Source: JBEKTW01 sp049515655 (lineage in GTDB: Bacteria > Bacteroidota > Ignavibacteria > UBA10030 > SZUA-254). Taken from it: DNA of 64,000 nucleotides. The notes below the pieces were generated by a model, which was not told the origin of the DNA, did not search any database, and saw only the letters and a list, made by a program, of their open reading frames with translations. Within the stretch, counting starts at the first letter, position 1; every line of letters starts with the position of its first letter. Made by a program: the position numbers and the translations under genes. The DNA lies in assembly GCA_049515655.1 (NCBI GenBank), contig JBEKTW010000001.1, positions 386,509 to 450,508 on the forward strand, read 5' to 3'. This document shows positions 46,701 to 53,952 of the stretch, piece by piece.

Positions 46701-48135
46701 CAGTCTGACCGTGACGAATGCAACGACTGATTCTCTTGGCACGACTTCGACTCAGCTGAGACTGGGGAGCAAGGTCGGAGTATATGTCGTCACCTCGACC
46801 TCGAACGGTCTGGTGAATAGTCCTCTCTTGTTCAGGGCAATCGGTCTTGTGGGCCAGGCAGTTGCCATCCTCAAGACCTCGGGCGACAATCAGTCGAAGT
46901 CTATCCTGGAGAGTCTGGACCAGCCGTTCGTCGTAACGATCACCGATGTCGGTGGCAATCCGGTCCCGGGTATCAAGGTCGATTTCGCCATTGACAGCAT
47001 TCCGGCAGGATCACGGCAGCAGAGCTTGAGCGTCACTTTGACCTCTACAGACTCGAACGGTCAAGCTTCAACCGTGCTGACGGCTGGAACGCAGGCCGGA
47101 ACATACGTCGTCGCGGCCAATTCCGCCGGGTTGCTCGGGAGCCCCACGTCGTTCAGGTCGAGGGCCACCGTTCTCTATGGTGATCCGAACAATGACGGTG
47201 CGGTTAATATCGCCGATCTGACGACCGTCATCGACGCGATACTGCATAGAGTCCAGCTCGGTGAAGCGGATTCCATCAGAGCCGATGTCAATCGAGACGG
47301 AGTCATCGATGTCAGGGACGCGGTGGCCATGCTCAACGGGCTCCTCCACGGCACATGGGATACCGTGGCCGTAGGTTCAGGGACACTGGCTGAAGTTGAG
47401 CGTGCCGCAGGGAAACTCAAGATGTCCAATATTGGAAAGCCAGCAGGTGTGCCCAGCCACCTGGCAAACGACATCCGGGCTGAATTTGACGTTACTCCGA
47501 ACGGGTTGCGGTTCAATTTGAGCAACGACGTTCCGGTCAAAGGCATTCAAATTGTCATGAGGTTACGGAACCATACTGCTCTTCAGAAACCGGATCTCAT
47601 TTTCGACCGGGCGGAGGTAATGCAGGTTCCGCTGGATGATACCCTTGGTCTCCTCCATATTGTCGTGTACAATGGTGCCAATGAGATCATCGACCAGGGT
47701 TCGGGCTCGATCTTCAGATTGCCGGTGGTCCTTGCAGACACGGGCGATTTCGACGTGCGAGCGGTCATCGTGAGCACGATTGACAATCAAGGAATCAGCA
47801 TTCCATTCTCGAAGGTCAATGCTTCAGGAAAGTACCCGAACGCCTACGTGCTCGAACAGAACTATCCCAATCCGTTCAACAACGAAACGAAAATCCAATT
47901 CGTCGTGCCGGATATGGCCGGCACATTGGCATCGGTGCTGGTGCAGATCTATGACATCACCGGCCAGAAGGTCGCCACGGTGGTCAACGGGAGTTACGAG
48001 TCCGGGCGCTACACAGTAACCTGGAGAGGTACGAACGACCAGGGTCAGCAGCTCGCTTCCGGCATATACTTGCTGCGCTTGTGGGCGCCGGAACCTAGGC
48101 AGTTCATCATCAAGAAAATGATATTGATGAAATAA
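43726..48135 (+). CDS. giant surface protein: Ig-like repeats, dockerin, cohesin-like segment, T9SS tail
   Basis: 1469 residues. A long basic leader precedes a hydrophobic signal (AILGMLFFLLESAMAQ, to about residue 61). Then comes a strand module (LINTGAINNTGNIRVKN) like the ends of the upstream paralogues. Eight repeats of about 107 residues follow at about 290-1146, with the core PFVVTVTDSFGNPVKG and TDSLGHASTLL, of the Big_1/invasin-like Ig type. A dockerin with two Ca-binding loops (DPNNDGAVNIADL, DVNRDGVIDVRDA) lies at about 1150-1210. A cohesin-like beta region follows to about 1370, then a T9SS type A tail (EQNYPNPFNNETKIQF to KKMILMK). The start is uncertain (no Shine-Dalgarno). Probably an adhesin or scaffold. 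Confidence 0.85.
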   Translation: MNTLKERMACVRAGVGSESHSGSAAARAHGRPVDSGRPWRYAAMAILGMLFFLLESAMAQDLINTGAINNTGNIRVKNRATGLPDSVGGKFDYFGSDQVLWAKQYNYLTLTGSGTKSTVPGNVTVNADVTISSSVTLKVDSTSIMILEGNLSEQGYLSGSIQKTVDLSGVTTSSNFGAIGSSISWLTTPPGLTTATRTSGVVSQGNGNQSIKRFYDIVSARNSGLDATLVFGYNNIELSGQNAAKLVLWKSVDGGLNWRPQGGIVDTSAKTLTKSGITSFGRWTASDSLHPLGPLKNFAAKMFAASVVRDTAVVLSSVRPFVVTVTDQNNNPVEGETVVFVIDSLPNGATGQTLSAASAVTDIAGHASTVLTLGNRIGTYFVSATADTIRPVRFTAIAKPGAPSVLALASGDNQNGVVGSVVTNPFVVTVTDSSGNPVKNVNVQFTLTNSPAGATGQSLSMSAATTDSLGHASTLLTFGNKPGTYNVQASSIGLKNSPYTFAVKAAPGAASVLALASGDAQTGMVATTLTAPFVVSVSDSFGNAVKGASVQFSIVSAPVGSVGDSLIVSAAHTDSLGHASTLLVLGTKAGAYTIRATSSGLKNSPVTFSARATSGLANMLLQTSGQNQSANAGHTLANPFVVSVSDSFGNPVKGISVQFAIAGVPVGAIGESLSVSTMLTDSLGYASTILTLGNKVGPYAVQATSSGLRNSPLTFMANANSAAATMIALTSGDNQRGTVGTSLASSFVVTVSDSFGNPVKGANVRFAFAGVPAAATGESLSVTTAATDSLGHASSVLKLGNKIGTYTVQAASSGLANSPITFMVHATSGNAAFLVQMSGDHQTGAVTTSLVNSFVVTVTDSFANPVAGRTVSFTIAGAPLGATRQSLTVTSAVTDTAGQASTKLQLGTRAGVYTVEAVSNGLSPSPVTFTARATAGAAVVFAMNSGDGQSAAVGSSLHTPFTVTVTDSFGNAVRGVAVTFAVTNRPPGATGDSLTVTNATTDSLGTTSTQLRLGSKVGVYVVTSTSNGLVNSPLLFRAIGLVGQAVAILKTSGDNQSKSILESLDQPFVVTITDVGGNPVPGIKVDFAIDSIPAGSRQQSLSVTLTSTDSNGQASTVLTAGTQAGTYVVAANSAGLLGSPTSFRSRATVLYGDPNNDGAVNIADLTTVIDAILHRVQLGEADSIRADVNRDGVIDVRDAVAMLNGLLHGTWDTVAVGSGTLAEVERAAGKLKMSNIGKPAGVPSHLANDIRAEFDVTPNGLRFNLSNDVPVKGIQIVMRLRNHTALQKPDLIFDRAEVMQVPLDDTLGLLHIVVYNGANEIIDQGSGSIFRLPVVLADTGDFDVRAVIVSTIDNQGISIPFSKVNASGKYPNAYVLEQNYPNPFNNETKIQFVVPDMAGTLASVLVQIYDITGQKVATVVNGSYESGRYTVTWRGTNDQGQQLASGIYLLRLWAPEPRQFIIKKMILMK
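44600..47168 (+). repeat. eight tandem ~321 bp coding repeats (Ig-like domains)
   Basis: Units start near 44600, 44928, 45249, 45570, 45891, 46212, 46533 and 46854. Each encodes an SGDxQ start, PFVVTVTDSFGNPVKG, a TDSLGxAST middle and a SxGLxNSPxxF end. The first and last units are most diverged; the middle ones are closest, as expected for expansion from within. Confidence 0.85.
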
Positions 48136-48167
48136 TTCGTTATTATGCCAATAAACGAGTAAAGGTC

Positions 48168-48932
48168 ATGACGTACATGCAAATAAAGACTGGGAAATGG
48201 CCGGCGCAGTTGATCTTTGCCGTGATTTTGTCCTTCATCTGGACATCCTGCGGCCAGTTGCCGTTCCTGTCTTCCAATCCTGGGAATAAATATCGATTCC
48301 AATACAAGCTCACCTCTCCGGCCGAAGATTCTTCGCTTGTGTTCCGGGATGAGTTCATCTATGTTCAGTTCAAAATTGACGATGCGGCAATCAAGTTTCA
48401 GCTCCAGAATATTTCGCCCGACCCGCTGGAAATCTATTGGTCAAAAGCATCGATCGGCGTGAATGGAAGATTCTTCCCGGTACGCCATGCAACCAACCTG
48501 TACGCGGAGAGTTTATTCTGCAACACATCCCCGCTCATTCCGTCCCTGGGGTATACGACCGACCTGGTCATGCCATCACAGGGTATCTACTATGACGGGA
48601 CAAAATGGAAGGAAACCGACCTGCTCCCGACCGCCGACCGGAACTCACGGGTAGAGCGCGAAAAAATTGAGCGCCTCGCTGGAACTCCCTTGACCTTCAT
48701 GCTGCCCGTTCGGGTCGGTGAGACCGCGAAGGATTACCGATTCACATTTGCCGTGTCATCCGTAACGCAGATTCCCTGGGATCGAGTTCAACCGCCGCGC
48801 CGTCCACCGCCGCCCATCCCTCAACGTCCAATGCTCACGACCGACCAGATGATCGTTGCCGGAGTCGTCGTGGGGATAATCGGATTGGCTTCCTACTGGC
48901 TGACACTCAGGAAAATACAGCCGTCGCCATAG
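48168..48932 (+). CDS. lipoprotein with C-terminal membrane helix
   Basis: A 254-residue protein. A signal with lipobox-like IWTSCGQ ends near residue 29. A beta-rich region follows (FIYVQFKIDDAAIKFQLQN), then a Pro/Arg-rich stretch (PPRRPPPPIPQRP) near 220 and a hydrophobic helix (MIVAGVVVGIIGLASYWL) at the C-terminus. No family is recognised. It lies 32 bp after the giant surface protein and may help display or anchor it. Confidence 0.65.
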   Translation: MTYMQIKTGKWPAQLIFAVILSFIWTSCGQLPFLSSNPGNKYRFQYKLTSPAEDSSLVFRDEFIYVQFKIDDAAIKFQLQNISPDPLEIYWSKASIGVNGRFFPVRHATNLYAESLFCNTSPLIPSLGYTTDLVMPSQGIYYDGTKWKETDLLPTADRNSRVEREKIERLAGTPLTFMLPVRVGETAKDYRFTFAVSSVTQIPWDRVQPPRRPPPPIPQRPMLTTDQMIVAGVVVGIIGLASYWLTLRKIQPSP

Positions 48933-49009
48933 GCCGCTCCACTGAGTCAAACAAATCATGAATTCCGGCATTACAACGACATTGCTATAGGACTATGAGG
49001 TATTTGAAT

Positions 49010-49642
49010 ATGAAGCGGTTTTTTCTTGTACTGATATTGTTCACGGGAGCAGGTGCCGTCGTACTGTCAGGATGCAAAAGTTCGAAATCCTCGACGACGG
49101 ACGATGAAAAATACTTCACACCCCTGGACTCCTTGCCGGGTTTTGTCGTCCGCAAGAACAAAGAAATAGAACGCTTCGAACAAGAGTTGAGGTCGAGGGA
49201 TTCGACCATTGATTCATTGAAGCTCGCGAACATTGCACTTCAGGATTCCGTGATCCGGTTGTTGAAAAGACCCGAGCCGAAACCTGAGGTGATTCTGCAA
49301 AAGGGAACGTCCGTCATCCTTGGCGGAATCACGTTCGGAACGGGGAGCGCTAAATTGAAAAAGGAGTCTGAGGCGACACTGAATCAGCTCTACAATGCTC
49401 TGATGGACAACAAGGAATTAGAGGTCGAAATTGCCGGATACACCGACAACCACGGGAAAGAAGTAGCGAACCAAAAACTCTCCCTCGCGAGGGCACAGGC
49501 AGTGAAGGATTGGTTTGTCAAAAAGGGAATCTACGAAAAGCGGTTCACCGTCGCCGGGAAGGGTTCGCAGGACCCCATCACCTCGAATGACACTCCGGAA
49601 GGACGTGCCAAGAACAGGCGAATCGAATTTCATGTCAAATAA
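49010..49642 (+). CDS. OmpA-family peptidoglycan-binding lipoprotein
   Basis: A 210-residue protein with a lipobox (VVLSGCKS) near residue 20 and a short coiled coil (residues about 50-85, NKEIERFEQELRSRDSTIDSL). The C-terminal OmpA domain contains FGTGSAKLKKESEATL, EIAGYTDNHG and the NRRIEFHV end, with the Asp and Arg that bind diaminopimelate. The ATG at 49010 has GAGG 9 bp upstream; an in-frame ATG at 48995 is also possible. Likely links the outer membrane or the surface assembly to peptidoglycan. Confidence 0.88.
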   Translation: MKRFFLVLILFTGAGAVVLSGCKSSKSSTTDDEKYFTPLDSLPGFVVRKNKEIERFEQELRSRDSTIDSLKLANIALQDSVIRLLKRPEPKPEVILQKGTSVILGGITFGTGSAKLKKESEATLNQLYNALMDNKELEVEIAGYTDNHGKEVANQKLSLARAQAVKDWFVKKGIYEKRFTVAGKGSQDPITSNDTPEGRAKNRRIEFHVK

Positions 49643-49644
49643 GT

Positions 49645-49684
49645 GGGGAAGGCCCGGAATGCGTTTCCCCGAGGGCAGTTTTTC
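49645..49684 (+). terminator. possible terminator after the OmpA-family gene
   Basis: GGGGAA (49645-49650) can pair with TTCCCC (49665-49670). A GGGCAG and a five-T run follow. The loop is long (14 bases). Confidence 0.35.
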
Positions 49685-49905
49685 TGAGATGACTAAGAAG
49701 TTTTGATGAATAGATAGAGGAGGATATTTCGGAATATCACGAAAGCATTGTAGCAGAGCGATAGAGTTTTGGAAAACTCTCTTGAGAGCCTTCATGGTGG
49801 CAATCAGAGCATCCCCATAACGGCCGAATGTGAACCCACGCGGGATCGCATTCCAGTGCGAAAGGCGACCGTATGGCCGTCTTCAACCGATTCCTTCTCC
49901 GGTTG

Positions 49906-50277
49906 CTATCGGCCGAGTCTACGATGGAATTCTTCAAAAGCCTGCTTGAAGGCCGTCTGAAATGCTTGTGGCTCACCTGGAGTGAAGAGAATCCGCTTGA
50001 TCCGGCCTTCGTCCTTGTCCAGGACGATGTGCTCTTGAAAATTTGCCCAGTCCAGCTTCAGAGCTGGACGGAAACCACTCAAGTGAAGCTCTCCCTTGGT
50101 CACGAGTTCTCTCACGTCGGATGGTCGTATGTCCATTCTCTCGATCGTCTCGAACGGTATTGCGATCATCCCGAAGTGCGTATCAAGCTCAATACGATCG
50201 TCATAAATCCGGTACTCCTGCCACAGGCTTTTCACCGTTGACGGGGACGTATACCGCGGTGCTGGATCCGTCGACAT
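49906..50277 (-). CDS. PH-like (bacterial Pleckstrin-type) domain protein
   Basis: A 123-residue protein without signal or membrane segment. The strand pattern EYRIYDDRIELDTHFGMIAIPFETIERMDIRPSD followed by a C-terminal helix (AFQTAFKQAFEEFHRRL) is typical of small bacterial PH-like domain proteins of unknown function; I assign the fold by appearance only. AAAGGAG lies 12 bp before the ATG at 50277. The frame would also allow an earlier start at 50313. Confidence 0.55.
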   Translation of the reverse strand: MSTDPAPRYTSPSTVKSLWQEYRIYDDRIELDTHFGMIAIPFETIERMDIRPSDVRELVTKGELHLSGFRPALKLDWANFQEHIVLDKDEGRIKRILFTPGEPQAFQTAFKQAFEEFHRRLGR

Positions 50278-50319
50278 CGTCTTGTCATCTCCTTTTCTCT
50301 GACCTGTAAACACATGGGT

Positions 50320-50480
50320 TTCTTGTTGATTTAACCTCGTCGCGCATGACGGTCTGCAAATGACCGCAACAGTCTTGTCCCGACGGGATGGAGACTGATT
50401 TAGATTTGAGACTCTTCGTCCCGCGAAAGCGGAATTCAGAGTGACAATCGGAACTTTTTACACAGTCTCGATGCGTTTGG
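50320..50480 (-). repeat. suspected dispersed intergenic repeat
   Basis: Between the PH-like and GIY-YIG genes is a non-coding block with short palindromic pieces (TCCCGCGAAAGCGGAA near 50419-50434, TCCCGACGGGATGG near 50376-50389). On the minus strand it reads like the 'CACTCTGAATTCCGC...GGGACGAAGAG' elements scattered in many FCB metagenome genomes. Only one copy is seen here. Confidence 0.35.
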
Positions 50481-50510
50481 CATTTGCGGTGTTCTGCGCA
50501 GGCAACCCCG

Positions 50511-50894
50511 TCATACCTGACGAATATTGTTATCAGTGTTATACCCTCTCTCGCCGAACGGCCGGACTTTCTCAAGCCAAATTTGCTCAAGGAGTGTCAG
50601 TTCCACGCTTAGGTCGAAGTTCGGATCGTCTCTGAGCTTTACAACTTCCAGAACTTCGAAGACAAAATGAGCTGGCCCATATTCATTCCATTCCTGTTGA
50701 AGCGTCGCGTTGCGATGCCGCCCGATGGTGAGCATGAACTTATGACCATTCAACGGTCCTTCAAGATTCAGGCTGCTTCCAAGAAGAACTTTGCCATTAG
50801 CCGTATTCTTCACCTGGAACACCCCGGCGGGCTTCTTCCGTTCTTTGTATTCTCTCTTGATTTCTTGTTGTAGTTTAACTTTCCTTGTTCTCAT
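50511..50894 (-). CDS. GIY-YIG nuclease-family protein
   Basis: A 127-residue protein. After a charged N-terminal helix, AGVFQVKNTANGKVLLGSS replaces the canonical GIY...YIG with GVF...LLG, followed by the conserved Arg/His stretch (IGRHRNATLQQEWNEYG) and the helix with Glu (LSVELTLLEQIWLE). This is the short stand-alone form found in Bacteroidota and Firmicutes, role unknown. The tyrosines of the catalytic core are not both kept, so nuclease activity is uncertain. Confidence 0.75.
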   Translation of the reverse strand: MRTRKVKLQQEIKREYKERKKPAGVFQVKNTANGKVLLGSSLNLEGPLNGHKFMLTIGRHRNATLQQEWNEYGPAHFVFEVLEVVKLRDDPNFDLSVELTLLEQIWLEKVRPFGERGYNTDNNIRQV

Positions 50895-51061
50895 CGGTCG
50901 TTTCTCCAGTGCGATAAGCCGCTTTACCTAATGATGATTGTTCCGCGTTCCGGTTACTAGCGTAATGTCTGGCAAAATAATCTAGTCCGCCTTTTCGAAG
51001 GATCCCTTTTGGGGCGCATTGAACGGGACATTTTGTTCATGGGCCTTATTTTCCAGCGTCG

Positions 51062-51838
51062 TTATCTTGTCTTTGGGGCGTCCGTTGGTTTGCGGGAATT
51101 GTTTGCAGGTCTTAAATGCCACAATTGAAGTAGTGGTTTCAATAGATGTTCTACAAACTTAGACGATTCGCTCTTGGTGGCTGCCAGGAGCCCTTTGGTG
51201 AGAGGCATCCCCCACCATTGGCCATTCACTTCACCTCGAACCATCATAATTGTAACCCCGGAATTCAGCGTCTGCTTGATGTCGGACGGGCCTTTTGCTA
51301 GCCAGGACTGTATATTTTGTACATCCGACTGCCCGGCCGCGGATATGGTGCTCTTTGATTTAATCCAGAGGCAAGGGTCGAATGTACCGAACGGCACAGA
51401 TACACTCACCGTGTCTTGCAGGCTTTGTTCAACCTTTAAAGAGTAGCTGTAATCCTGAGACGAAAAAGAGGCCTCTGAGGTAAAAGTCTGAGTGAAGATC
51501 ATCGTGTCCGGCAGTGAAGGCATCGGCCTATCGAACAAAATGAGGGACTGCTCTTGTGGCTTGAAGCCCGCATAGCCAAGCACGCTGTAGTAATACTCAT
51601 AGCCATCATTGGTGATCACTGTAACGTATGTTGTGCCGTTGACCGTCACGATCTGATTGAATTTCTCCCAGGAACTATCCGACCACACTCTGTCGAATGA
51701 GCTGTCTATCACAAAGCCATAGCCCGCCAACGCCATTATCCTCTGTGGCGTGAGCGTCGAAACGGGAGAATTCTCCTTCTTACATGAAAAGGAGAAGAGG
51801 GAAGAAACTAGAAGGCAAACACTAATGAACGTTTTCAT
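51062..51838 (-). CDS. lipoprotein of unknown function
   Basis: A 258-residue protein with a lipobox (LFSFSCKK) near residue 19. The remainder is beta-rich and aromatic (ALAGYGFVIDSSFDRVWSDSSWEKF; YYSVLGYAGFKPQEQSLILF), without a recognised domain. Residues after about 225 (LLATKSESSKFVEHLLKPL) are helical and basic. It follows the next upstream gene by 67 bp on the same strand. Confidence 0.65.
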   Translation of the reverse strand: MKTFISVCLLVSSLFSFSCKKENSPVSTLTPQRIMALAGYGFVIDSSFDRVWSDSSWEKFNQIVTVNGTTYVTVITNDGYEYYYSVLGYAGFKPQEQSLILFDRPMPSLPDTMIFTQTFTSEASFSSQDYSYSLKVEQSLQDTVSVSVPFGTFDPCLWIKSKSTISAAGQSDVQNIQSWLAKGPSDIKQTLNSGVTIMMVRGEVNGQWWGMPLTKGLLAATKSESSKFVEHLLKPLLQLWHLRPANNSRKPTDAPKTR

Positions 51839-51905
51839 GTTGATTCCTCAAATCGGTAGATTCTTCGGATCGGCATTGTGTTTATCAGCTGCAGCCGCAG
51901 TGCAA

Positions 51906-52709
51906 CTATTTTGACCAGAGCATTTCACGAACTTTCTTGAGTACTCCTTCTTCGGCAACAAAAGGCGCAAGTTGACTCGACTTGACATCGTAGACATAGA
52001 TTCTCTCGCTCCAATCGGCTTCTGGAATCTTGGCGCCAGTTGGACGGATTTTAGCTTGGATATACAGTTTGTTCGCGCGCAGTGATTTTGTATAGCGAAC
52101 GATGCGGATAGAGTCATTGGTCACTTGTCGCAGATTGAGTCCGTTCAAATCGGAACAGTATAGGTCAGACCTATCGAGTCGGGTTAGACGGCCATCGCCA
52201 TCGGTATCATAAAACACAAGACGGTAAACATTGACCTTTTGAATTGAATCTCGTTCGTTGGGAATGTCGGCACTGAGAATGAAGCCCTTCTTATCGAGAA
52301 GCAAACGAGGTTCGGAGCCGTCGGCTTTTAGAAAGAGCAGGTTGATGGTACCAGACTCGCCCAGCACATTGTTCTCGTAAGAGTAGTCTGGAACTTTCAT
52401 CTCTGAAGGTGGTACGCGCAACTCCGAATACTTCATGATGCGAACTGGCGTTGTCAAATCCTTCGCAGTAACTTGAATAAAACGATACGGGGTGATACCG
52501 ATGGATCGGGGAAGAGTGAGTGAAATATCTTGCAGAGCGAGAGAATCGGAAGCCGCCTTTTCAAGTCGTTCGCCTACCATCGGGCCACGTTCTTCCGGTC
52601 GTATTCGGTAATAACTTTGAATGAGTTGGAAAGTGAAAATGCCACCACCGATGAGCACGATGATCCCGTTCACTAACCAAAGACGTCTTAGCCATTTATT
52701 CAATCTCAT
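51906..52709 (-). CDS. membrane-anchored protein with EF-hand-like loop
   Basis: A 267-residue protein with one N-terminal helix (LVNGIIVLIGGGIFTFQLI, about 13-31), then an extracytoplasmic beta-rich domain. FYDTDGDGRLTRLDRSDLY at about residue 170 is a calcium-loop-like DxDxDG segment, followed by SDLNGLNLRQVT, as in beta-propeller/TolB-type proteins. No family is assigned. It has no visible ribosome-binding site apart from GAAAGG 7 bp before the ATG. Confidence 0.65.
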   Translation of the reverse strand: MRLNKWLRRLWLVNGIIVLIGGGIFTFQLIQSYYRIRPEERGPMVGERLEKAASDSLALQDISLTLPRSIGITPYRFIQVTAKDLTTPVRIMKYSELRVPPSEMKVPDYSYENNVLGESGTINLLFLKADGSEPRLLLDKKGFILSADIPNERDSIQKVNVYRLVFYDTDGDGRLTRLDRSDLYCSDLNGLNLRQVTNDSIRIVRYTKSLRANKLYIQAKIRPTGAKIPEADWSERIYVYDVKSSQLAPFVAEEGVLKKVREMLWSK

Positions 52710-52920
52710 AGTATCCTTTCAAGATTTCTAGGGTTGCGGTTACAGCATTGTAAATATAACTCACTTTTCCATCGGCTGGTAGCAAAGAAGAACATTACCA
52801 CTCCTGAATGTTCTTGTCGACGTAAGTTTAAGGTTCAGTTTGTGCTTGAAGCCTTTGAATAAAGGCGTGCCATCGCCCAGGCAACGGGATCCACCGCGAT
52901 CTGATATTTCTTCCTCAATC

Positions 52921-53775
52921 TCAAGGTAAGAGCTTGCCCTCTTTGATGAATCGGATAATACCGGACCAATACTGCACTGAAGCTTTGAAGATATCATTAT
53001 GTTTGAAACCGTCCAATTGTTCATAGTACTTCGGAGCGTTTGCCGAACCATAGACCTCGTCTGCCATTGAAACTGGATTGACATTGTCGTCTTTGCTATG
53101 CACGATCAGAAGCGGTTTGTGGATGCGTTGCACTCCTTCCACGTTGTTCAGGGCCCCGCCAGGGATTAGAAACTGCAACCAGCGTGGAAACTTTCCATGA
53201 TACACTATCCAATCTCTCAGTGAAGAGAACTGACTGCAAAGAACGATGGAACAAATGCTTGAAGTGTCTAGATCCGGGTAAGAATCCGATAACACACGGC
53301 ATCCCATTGAGAAACCGAGGCAGACAAGTTTGTGTCGGGGGAGTCTGTTTTTCAAAATCGTCATCAGCTGTTTCGCATCCCCCTTCACGTCGTCGAACCT
53401 TGATGTGCAATTATCGGGATACAAACTCGTGTCTCTCAAATCTCCATAATTAAATGTCAAAGAGCTTATCCCTGCATCATAGAGCAACTTCTGAACATTC
53501 ACCCACGACGAAACTCCGTCTCCAATTCCATTGAAGAGCATAACCACAATGTTTGTGTCTTGCGCCGGAGCTTTGACCAACCATGCCAGAACTCTTCGTT
53601 TCTCATTTCTGACCATGATTGTGTCGAAATCTATTCCCTTCTCTTTCGGAGTTATTGTTACTTTTGGAACTACATAACATCGCTTTGCAATCATGGCTGA
53701 TGGGGAGCAGGATGAGAGCAGCCATGCCCCCATAATAAGGCTGGCCATTACGACAATTGCAAATCTTCTGTTCAT
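52921..53775 (-). CDS. lipoprotein alpha/beta hydrolase, cassette gene next to attC-1
   Basis: A 284-residue protein with a lipobox (WLLSSCSPS) near residue 23. The alpha/beta-hydrolase core shows VVMLFNGIGDG (oxyanion strand), LGFSMGCRVL near 155 (GxSxG nucleophile), IVHSKDDNVNPV near 225 (Asp) and GFKHNDIF near 255 (His). Substrate unknown. The start lies only 24 bp from attC-1, so it behaves as the most distal cassette gene. No attC can be recognised after its stop (52710-52920), which would make it the end of the array. Confidence 0.8.
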   Translation of the reverse strand: MNRRFAIVVMASLIMGAWLLSSCSPSAMIAKRCYVVPKVTITPKEKGIDFDTIMVRNEKRRVLAWLVKAPAQDTNIVVMLFNGIGDGVSSWVNVQKLLYDAGISSLTFNYGDLRDTSLYPDNCTSRFDDVKGDAKQLMTILKNRLPRHKLVCLGFSMGCRVLSDSYPDLDTSSICSIVLCSQFSSLRDWIVYHGKFPRWLQFLIPGGALNNVEGVQRIHKPLLIVHSKDDNVNPVSMADEVYGSANAPKYYEQLDGFKHNDIFKASVQYWSGIIRFIKEGKLLP

Positions 53776-53798
53776 ATGCGTTATCTAGTACTCCTACA

Positions 53799-53924
53799 AT
53801 TTAACACTTGAGAAGCCACTAACGAAAACCGTAGCTGTCAAAGAATACAACGTCCGCCGCGGCATAGCCGTCGACGACAGGGGAATACTTTTACTTGACT
53901 TTCACCTTTCTTGAAGTGTTATGC
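53799..53924 (-). other. attC-1
   Basis: 126 bp. On the minus strand R'' is GCATAAC (53918-53924) and R' is GTTAAAT (53799-53805). TAACACTT/AAGTGTTA pair at the ends and continue through AGAA/TTCT with an unpaired base. It lies 29 bp after the stop of the 53953-55593 gene. Confidence 0.75.
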
Positions 53925-53952
53925 GTTCGTGCACGGCGGCCGTTATGAACTC

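Noticed and set aside
49819..49880. CCATAACGGCCG as another attC end
   Set aside because: No matching right arm or stem can be drawn nearby, and the flanking genes do not show the stop-to-attC spacing.
50511..50894. Homing endonuclease or mobile intron
   Set aside because: The GIY-YIG protein is a stand-alone gene with weakened catalytic motif, and no intron or intein surrounds it.
52710..52920. attC after the most distal hydrolase cassette
   Set aside because: TATAAC and GTAAG fragments occur, but no complementary arms; the array probably ends here without an attC.
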